In this document: positions 25,356 to 29,407 of the stretch, piece after piece | Numbering within the stretch: the first letter of the stretch is position 1 | Layout of the letters: the number at the start of each line of letters is the position of its first letter | Assembly (NCBI GenBank): GCA_035301545.1 | Contig: DATGUA010000023.1 | Coordinates: 1 to 29,407, forward strand | DNA: 29,407 nucleotides | Direction: 5' to 3' | Source of the DNA: DATGUA01 sp035301545 | Lineage (GTDB): Bacteria > Bacillota > Clostridia > Tissierellales > Tissierellaceae | The notes under the pieces: generated by a model | The model's input: the letters and a program-made list of their open reading frames with translations, nothing else | The model's database searches: none | What the model was told of the DNA's origin: nothing | Translations under genes and position numbers: made by a program

Positions 25356-26325
25356 GAAAAAGCTGATTGAAGTTAACAATGTTTCTAAATATTATAAAAT
25401 AAGATCAAATAAAATTTTTTCTAAAAAACTAGTACTAAAAGCTATAGATGATGTTAATTTAAATATTTATAAGGGCGAAACTTTAGGCATAGTTGGGGAA
25501 TCAGGATGTGGAAAATCTACCTTAGGTAAATGTATTACAAAGATTATTGATGTGGATAAGGGTAAAATTTCTTATGATGGGGAAATAATTTCAAATAAAA
25601 AGAACAAGTATTTGAAAGATTTTAGGAATAATATACAAGCAATATTTCAAGACCCTTATTCTTCATTAAACCCAATGTTGAATATTAGAGAGATACTAAT
25701 GGAACCGTTGGTGAAAGATCAAAAATTATCGAGTAGGGAAGCAGATGAAATAATAGAAGAGATGATAAGCAAAGTTGGGATGAATAAAGAAAGCTTAAGT
25801 AAGTATCCCCATGAATTTAGTGGAGGACAACGTCAGAGAGTATGTATTGCGAGAGCTGTTTCTACAGATCCAGAATTTATATTATGTGATGAACCTATAT
25901 CTGCTTTAGATGTATCTATACAGGCGCAAATAATAAATATGTTAGAAAACTTACAAAAAGATTATGGATTGACATATTTATTTATAGCACATGATCTATC
26001 TATGGTTAGATATCTATCTGATAGAATTGGTGTTATGTACTTAGGAAATTTAGTTGAGATAGGAGAATCACATGATATATATAATGAGCCACTCCATCCT
26101 TACTCTCAAGGACTAATATCATCAATACTATTACCAGATCCAAGTCTAAGAGTTAAGGGTCCTTTACCAACTATAGAAGGAGATTTACCTGATGCATTAG
26201 ATATAAATATTGGATGCAAGTTTGCTTCAAGGTGCAAATTTAAGATGAAGAGATGTGAAGAACGAAGTCCTGAATTAATTGAAGTGGAAGATGGACATAA
26301 GGTAGCATGTTATTTATATAATTAA
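25348..26325 (+). CDS. Peptide ABC transporter ATP-binding protein (DppF/OppF type)
   Basis: A 325-residue second ATPase of the system. Walker A is GESGCGKST, the signature FSGGQRQRV, Walker B FILCDEPISALD and the switch His in AHDLS. The C-terminal extension has the same C-x5-C-x6-C...C pattern as its partner (CKFASRCKFKMKRC and a Cys near the end). Start at ATG 25348, nine bases after GGAGG; an in-frame ATG at 25330 lies before that site. It ends the operon, with the terminator overlapping its stop codon. Confidence 0.93.
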   Translation: MNKKKLIEVNNVSKYYKIRSNKIFSKKLVLKAIDDVNLNIYKGETLGIVGESGCGKSTLGKCITKIIDVDKGKISYDGEIISNKKNKYLKDFRNNIQAIFQDPYSSLNPMLNIREILMEPLVKDQKLSSREADEIIEEMISKVGMNKESLSKYPHEFSGGQRQRVCIARAVSTDPEFILCDEPISALDVSIQAQIINMLENLQKDYGLTYLFIAHDLSMVRYLSDRIGVMYLGNLVEIGESHDIYNEPLHPYSQGLISSILLPDPSLRVKGPLPTIEGDLPDALDINIGCKFASRCKFKMKRCEERSPELIEVEDGHKVACYLYN

Positions 26326-26365
26326 TAGAATAATAGGACCATTTAAATGGTCCTATTATTCTATT
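26324..26365. terminator. Bidirectional intrinsic terminator
   Basis: A 42-base perfect palindrome: AATAGAATAATAGGACCATTT followed directly by its complement. The left arm includes the last two bases of the upstream stop codon. It lies between the convergent ABC operon and the symporter gene. Confidence 0.88.
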
Positions 26366-26404
26366 TCTATTAAGTTATTAGTAGAAAGGATCTTTCCAAC
26401 CCTA

Positions 26405-27664
26405 TTATTTATATTCACCCTTTTTCTCATTAACAATTACTTTTTGTAACCAATCTTTGCCTTCTATTAATCTTGTAACCATCATAGCTGCCAGACCATC
26501 TCCACATACATTAACCATAGTAGCAGGAGGATCTACTAAAAATCCAATAGTTGCAACTATTGGGAAAGCTTCAGGTGGAAATCCATATACATTAACTATA
26601 AGCATTTCACCTATTAATCCACCACCAGGTACTCCTGACATTACTACACCACTCATCACTGATATAAGTATTGCAGTTACAAAGGTTCCAATTCCTGTAA
26701 AACTTCTTCCATATATTCCAAATAGAAAAGAAATTTTAAGTATAGCTGATAAACAAGAACCATCCATATGCATGGTTGCTCCTATGGGAAGTACTATTTC
26801 TCTAATATCTTTTGGCACTCCCATTTTTTGTGTAGCTTCAAGATTTACAGGTAAGGTAGCAATACTAGACTGTGTAGCTAAACTAGTAACAGCTGGAGAA
26901 ATTATACTTTTAAAGAATCTTTTTACCCCATCCATTTTTCCAGCATAGTATGCATATCCAAAGAATGCAATAAAGAAGTATAAAATAGTAATTGGATAAT
27001 ATATAACCATAGCCCTAGCATAATCTTGTAATAATTCAGGACCAAATTCTCCAATTAAGGTGGCAAAATAAGCTCCTAATCCTATTGGTGCATAATACAT
27101 TATATAATTTACCATTTTCATCATTATATTAGATAATGTATCTAAAGCTTGAGCAACTTTCTTACCAGACTCTCCCATTACAGTAGTACAAAATCCAAAA
27201 AATACAGAAAATATAATAAGAGGTAACATATTTTCTCTTGAAATTAATTTCGTAAAGTCATCTACAGTAATAGCTTTTACTGCTTGCTCGGCTAAACTAA
27301 TATCCTCAACTTCTTCTATATCTACACTTAAATCTACACCTTGTGCTGGTGGAAATATTGTTACAACTAGAATCATAATAATGGATGCAATAAGTCCTGT
27401 TACTATAAAGACTACAAATAAGTTTTTAAGTATACTTCCTAGTCTTTTCATATTAGTCATATTAGCTACTGCACTAGATATACTTAAGAACACGAGAGGT
27501 ACTACTACAGTAAACATAAGATTGAGAAATATATCTCCTAATGGCTTAAATACAAGAGCTTTATTCCCCATTATTAATCCAATAATACTACCAACAATAA
27601 TTCCAGTTAAAAGGATAAGAGGAAATCTATAAGATCTCCAAATACGTTTCATCTTTTCATTCAT
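26405..27664 (-). CDS. Dicarboxylate/amino acid:cation symporter (DAACS family) with atypical substrate site
   Basis: A secondary transporter of about 419 residues with the GltP/GltPh fold: eight membrane helices and two re-entrant hairpins. The HP1 serine motif TQSSIATLP, the TM7 motif IGATMHMDGS, the HP2 motif MSGVPGGG and the TM8 motif DPPATMVNVCGD are all in place. Two key positions differ from glutamate/aspartate carriers: the TM7 Asn of NMDGT is His (about residue 299), and the TM8 Arg that binds the side-chain carboxylate (R397 in GltPh) is Ala (about 381). A neutral amino acid is therefore a more likely substrate than glutamate. Start at ATG 27664, six bases after AAGGGTG; GTG 27673 is in frame but overlaps that site. 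Confidence 0.88.
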   Translation of the reverse strand: MNEKMKRIWRSYRFPLILLTGIIVGSIIGLIMGNKALVFKPLGDIFLNLMFTVVVPLVFLSISSAVANMTNMKRLGSILKNLFVVFIVTGLIASIIMILVVTIFPPAQGVDLSVDIEEVEDISLAEQAVKAITVDDFTKLISRENMLPLIIFSVFFGFCTTVMGESGKKVAQALDTLSNIMMKMVNYIMYYAPIGLGAYFATLIGEFGPELLQDYARAMVIYYPITILYFFIAFFGYAYYAGKMDGVKRFFKSIISPAVTSLATQSSIATLPVNLEATQKMGVPKDIREIVLPIGATMHMDGSCLSAILKISFLFGIYGRSFTGIGTFVTAILISVMSGVVMSGVPGGGLIGEMLIVNVYGFPPEAFPIVATIGFLVDPPATMVNVCGDGLAAMMVTRLIEGKDWLQKVIVNEKKGEYK

Positions 27665-27832
27665 ATAAATCACCCTTTTTAAATATTAATATCCTGATTC
27701 TATTGATATTCTATAAGGCTTGTTGATTATTCTAGATATATACTTTTATTATATTTATTAGAAATTATAGTTTAATTTAAAAAAACTAGGGTATAAATAT
27801 ACTAGAAAATAAATAATAGGGGTGAAGAGTTA

Positions 27833-28066
27833 GTGGAAAATTTAAAGTTTTATTATATGGAACAGTGTCCATTTTGTAAAAAGGTAATGAGCTATATGAG
27901 AAGAAATGATATAAATGTAGAAATGGTAGATATTAATGCTGATCCTAAAAATAAAGAGGAACTTGAAAGAATAGGTGGAAAGGTTCAGGTACCTATGCTA
28001 TTAATTGATGAAGAACCACTTTATGAATCAGATGATATAATATCATGGTTCAAAGAAAACAAGTAA
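27833..28066 (+). CDS. Glutaredoxin-family protein
   Basis: A 77-residue thioredoxin-fold protein. The dithiol active site is C12-P-F-C15, and the cis-Pro segment is VQVPML (P54), followed by the YESDDIISW helix. It probably reduces disulfides or glutathione/low-molecular-weight thiol adducts in the cytoplasm. The start codon is GTG, with AGGGGTG seven bases upstream. It stands alone and has its own terminator. Confidence 0.9.
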   Translation: MENLKFYYMEQCPFCKKVMSYMRRNDINVEMVDINADPKNKEELERIGGKVQVPMLLIDEEPLYESDDIISWFKENK

Positions 28067-28082
28067 AAATTATAAAAAATTT

Positions 28083-28128
28083 AGGCAATTTATCTTACTT
28101 TAAAATTGGTGAGGTAAATTGCCTTTCT
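28083..28128 (+). terminator. Intrinsic terminator after the glutaredoxin gene
   Basis: AGGCAATTTA pairs with TAAATTGCCT, and the stem extends inward with G-U pairs, followed by TTTCTTTG. It ends the glutaredoxin transcript before the next promoter. Confidence 0.75.
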
Positions 28129-28143
28129 TTGTATATATTGTCA

Positions 28144-28152
28144 TGATATAAT
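28144..28152 (+). promoter_or_regulatory. Extended -10 promoter of the DUF1576-like gene
   Basis: TGATATAAT, an extended -10 with TG one base before a perfect TATAAT, lies 39 bases upstream of the TTG start. The -35 (TTTCTT) is weak, as allowed for extended -10 promoters. Confidence 0.5.
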
Positions 28153-28190
28153 CATAATATTAAATTTAAATTTATTAGGAGGAGGTTATA

Positions 28191-29407
28191 TTGGAAGAAC
28201 AAGACAGGAATCTGATTAGTGATGAGAATATAAATTACTTAATAATGCTAGGATATATTAGTATAGTATTATTCTCATCATTTATATTTAATACACCAAA
28301 AGAAATTTTTTTAGGGATGAAAGATATACTACTATCAACTAGTATACTTTTAACAGATTATATGGAGTATGGAAACATTGGATCAGCCTTTATGAACAGT
28401 AGTATATTAATGTTAATTGCACTTTGCATAGCTAAATATAATAATGTAGATATGAGTGGACCAGTTATAGCTTCTATATTTACTATAGGTGGATTTGGTT
28501 TATTTGGAAAGAACATCTATAATATATGGTCTATCTTTATAGGTGTATATTTATATTGTTATATAAAAAGGGTAGAATTTAAAAAATACATAGTTATAGC
28601 CTTTTTTGGAACAGCTTTAGGACCTTTAGTAAGTCAAATAAGCTTTGGTTTAGGATTAGGGATATTTAAGGGAATATTATTAGGTAATTTATCAGGAATA
28701 ATAGCAGGTATAATCTTAATACCATTGGCAAATCATTTTGTTAGTTTTCATAGAGGATTTAATATGTATAATGTAGGGTTTACTGCAGGAATTATAGGTA
28801 CATTGTTTATGTCATTATTAAGGGGATTTGGTTTTAATAATGACGCCGTTTCAATTGTCCTACATAATAAAAATTTAATATTAGGTATTTATTTTTATCT
28901 ATTTTTTATTTCAATGATAGTTCTAGGATGGATTTTAAATAAGAATAGTTTTAATGGATTTAAGGAACTGCTTCAAGAAACAGGAGCAGGTGGTCCAAAT
29001 TTTATCCATAAATATGGAATAGGATTAAGTTTAATTAATATGGGGATTTTAGGAATCTTATCTATATCTTATGTCCTATTAGTAAAGGGACAATTAAATG
29101 GATTAACTATAGGCGGGGCTTTTACAGTAGTAGGATTTGGGGCTTTTGGTAAACATATGAAAAATATTATACCAGTAATATTAGGAGTTTATATAGCTTC
29201 CTTGTTTAAAGTATGGGAAGTAAATTCAGCAGCTATTTTATTAGCAGCATTATTTGGAACAACTTTAGCACCTATATCAGGAACTTTCGGGTGGGGAGCC
29301 GGGATTTTGTCAGGAATTTTACATGTATCTATAGTATCAAATACAAGCTATCTCCATGGGGGAATGAATCTATATAATAATGGATTTGCAGGCGGCATAG
29401 TAGCTGC
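28191..29407 (+). CDS. DUF1576-like polytopic membrane protein, 3' end outside the window
   Basis: A frame open to the window edge (405 codons, no stop) that begins with TTG at 28191 after a strong GGAGGAGG. The product is very hydrophobic, with at least ten membrane segments. It has an internal repeat: two blocks with the pattern IGGxFTxxGFGxFGKx (IASIFTIGGFGLFGKNIYN and TIGGAFTVVGFGAFGKHMKN) each followed by a similar GxxLGPxxS / GTTLAPISG block and a GFxxGI block. I believe this is the DUF1576 family, by recall of its glycine-rich membrane repeats. No function is established for the family; the two-fold repeat suggests a transporter or channel. The C-terminal end is missing. Confidence 0.75.
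   Translation, partial: MEEQDRNLISDENINYLIMLGYISIVLFSSFIFNTPKEIFLGMKDILLSTSILLTDYMEYGNIGSAFMNSSILMLIALCIAKYNNVDMSGPVIASIFTIGGFGLFGKNIYNIWSIFIGVYLYCYIKRVEFKKYIVIAFFGTALGPLVSQISFGLGLGIFKGILLGNLSGIIAGIILIPLANHFVSFHRGFNMYNVGFTAGIIGTLFMSLLRGFGFNNDAVSIVLHNKNLILGIYFYLFFISMIVLGWILNKNSFNGFKELLQETGAGGPNFIHKYGIGLSLINMGILGILSISYVLLVKGQLNGLTIGGAFTVVGFGAFGKHMKNIIPVILGVYIASLFKVWEVNSAAILLAALFGTTLAPISGTFGWGAGILSGILHVSIVSNTSYLHGGMNLYNNGFAGGIVA

Noticed and set aside
26457..26948. 163-codon open frame on the plus strand
   Set aside because: It lies wholly antisense within the symporter gene, which has full family motifs; the proline/isoleucine-rich product and lack of a ribosome binding site mark it as a shadow frame.
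1..29407. CRISPR arrays, tRNA/rRNA genes, insertion sequences, phage or toxin-antitoxin genes
   Set aside because: No regular repeat-spacer pattern, no tRNA-like fold, no transposase or integrase frames and no paired small toxin/antitoxin genes were seen on either strand.

Overview
The window is AT-rich DNA with strong GGAGG-type ribosome binding sites, several TTG and GTG starts and a SleB-type spore cortex hydrolase. This points to an anaerobic, endospore-forming, low-GC member of the Bacillota (Clostridia/Tissierellia type). No rRNA, tRNA, CRISPR array, insertion sequence or phage gene is visible. It reads as an ordinary chromosomal segment rich in transport and catabolic genes, with some small decayed genes between them.

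Layout. (1) 1-2.9 kb: a Ca2+-type P-type ATPase, followed by a decayed gene fragment and a bidirectional terminator. (2) 3-6.1 kb: a GcvT-fold, tetrahydrofolate-dependent O-demethylase-like enzyme, divergent from a PucR-type regulator; the regulator's promoter carries a palindrome over its -10. (3) 6.1-8.0 kb: an unrecognised 151-residue protein, a possible 29-residue micro-ORF, a large palindrome and a small alarmone synthetase (RelQ/YjbM type). (4) 8.0-9.3 kb, minus strand: an isochorismatase/nicotinamidase-family hydrolase overlapping nadE. (5) 9.5-9.8 kb: remains of an M15-family peptidase. (6) 10.0-16.1 kb: a purine module made of an NCS2 xanthine/uracil-type permease, a three-subunit molybdenum hydroxylase of the xanthine dehydrogenase family (FAD, 2x[2Fe-2S] and Mo subunits) and a YitT-family membrane protein. 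(7) 16.1-17.7 kb, minus strand: an FAD oxidoreductase with a C-terminal Rieske domain, split by a frameshift. (8) 18-20.8 kb: a choloylglycine hydrolase/penicillin acylase-family enzyme, a SleB-type hydrolase and undecaprenyl-diphosphate phosphatase (uppP). (9) 20.9-26.3 kb: a complete Opp/Dpp peptide ABC transporter operon (binding lipoprotein, two permeases, two ATPases) with a hairpin attenuator after the binding-protein gene. (10) 26.4-29.4 kb: a dicarboxylate/amino acid:cation symporter with an atypical substrate site, a small glutaredoxin, and the 5' part of a DUF1576-like membrane protein that runs off the window.

How the parts fit: the genes suit a fermentative organism living on peptides, amino acids and purines. 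Peptides would enter through the ABC system and amino acids through the symporter. Purines would enter through the NCS2 permease and be hydroxylated by the Mo enzyme. Methyl groups from a methoxylated or otherwise methylated compound may be passed to tetrahydrofolate by the GcvT-like protein. Five convergent gene junctions each carry a long perfect or near-perfect hairpin that can terminate both strands. I found no clearly new multi-gene system. The most notable items are the orphan demethylase/regulator pair, the permease-Mo hydroxylase-YitT grouping with its 300-base leader, the altered symporter site, and several pseudogene remnants hidden between annotated genes.
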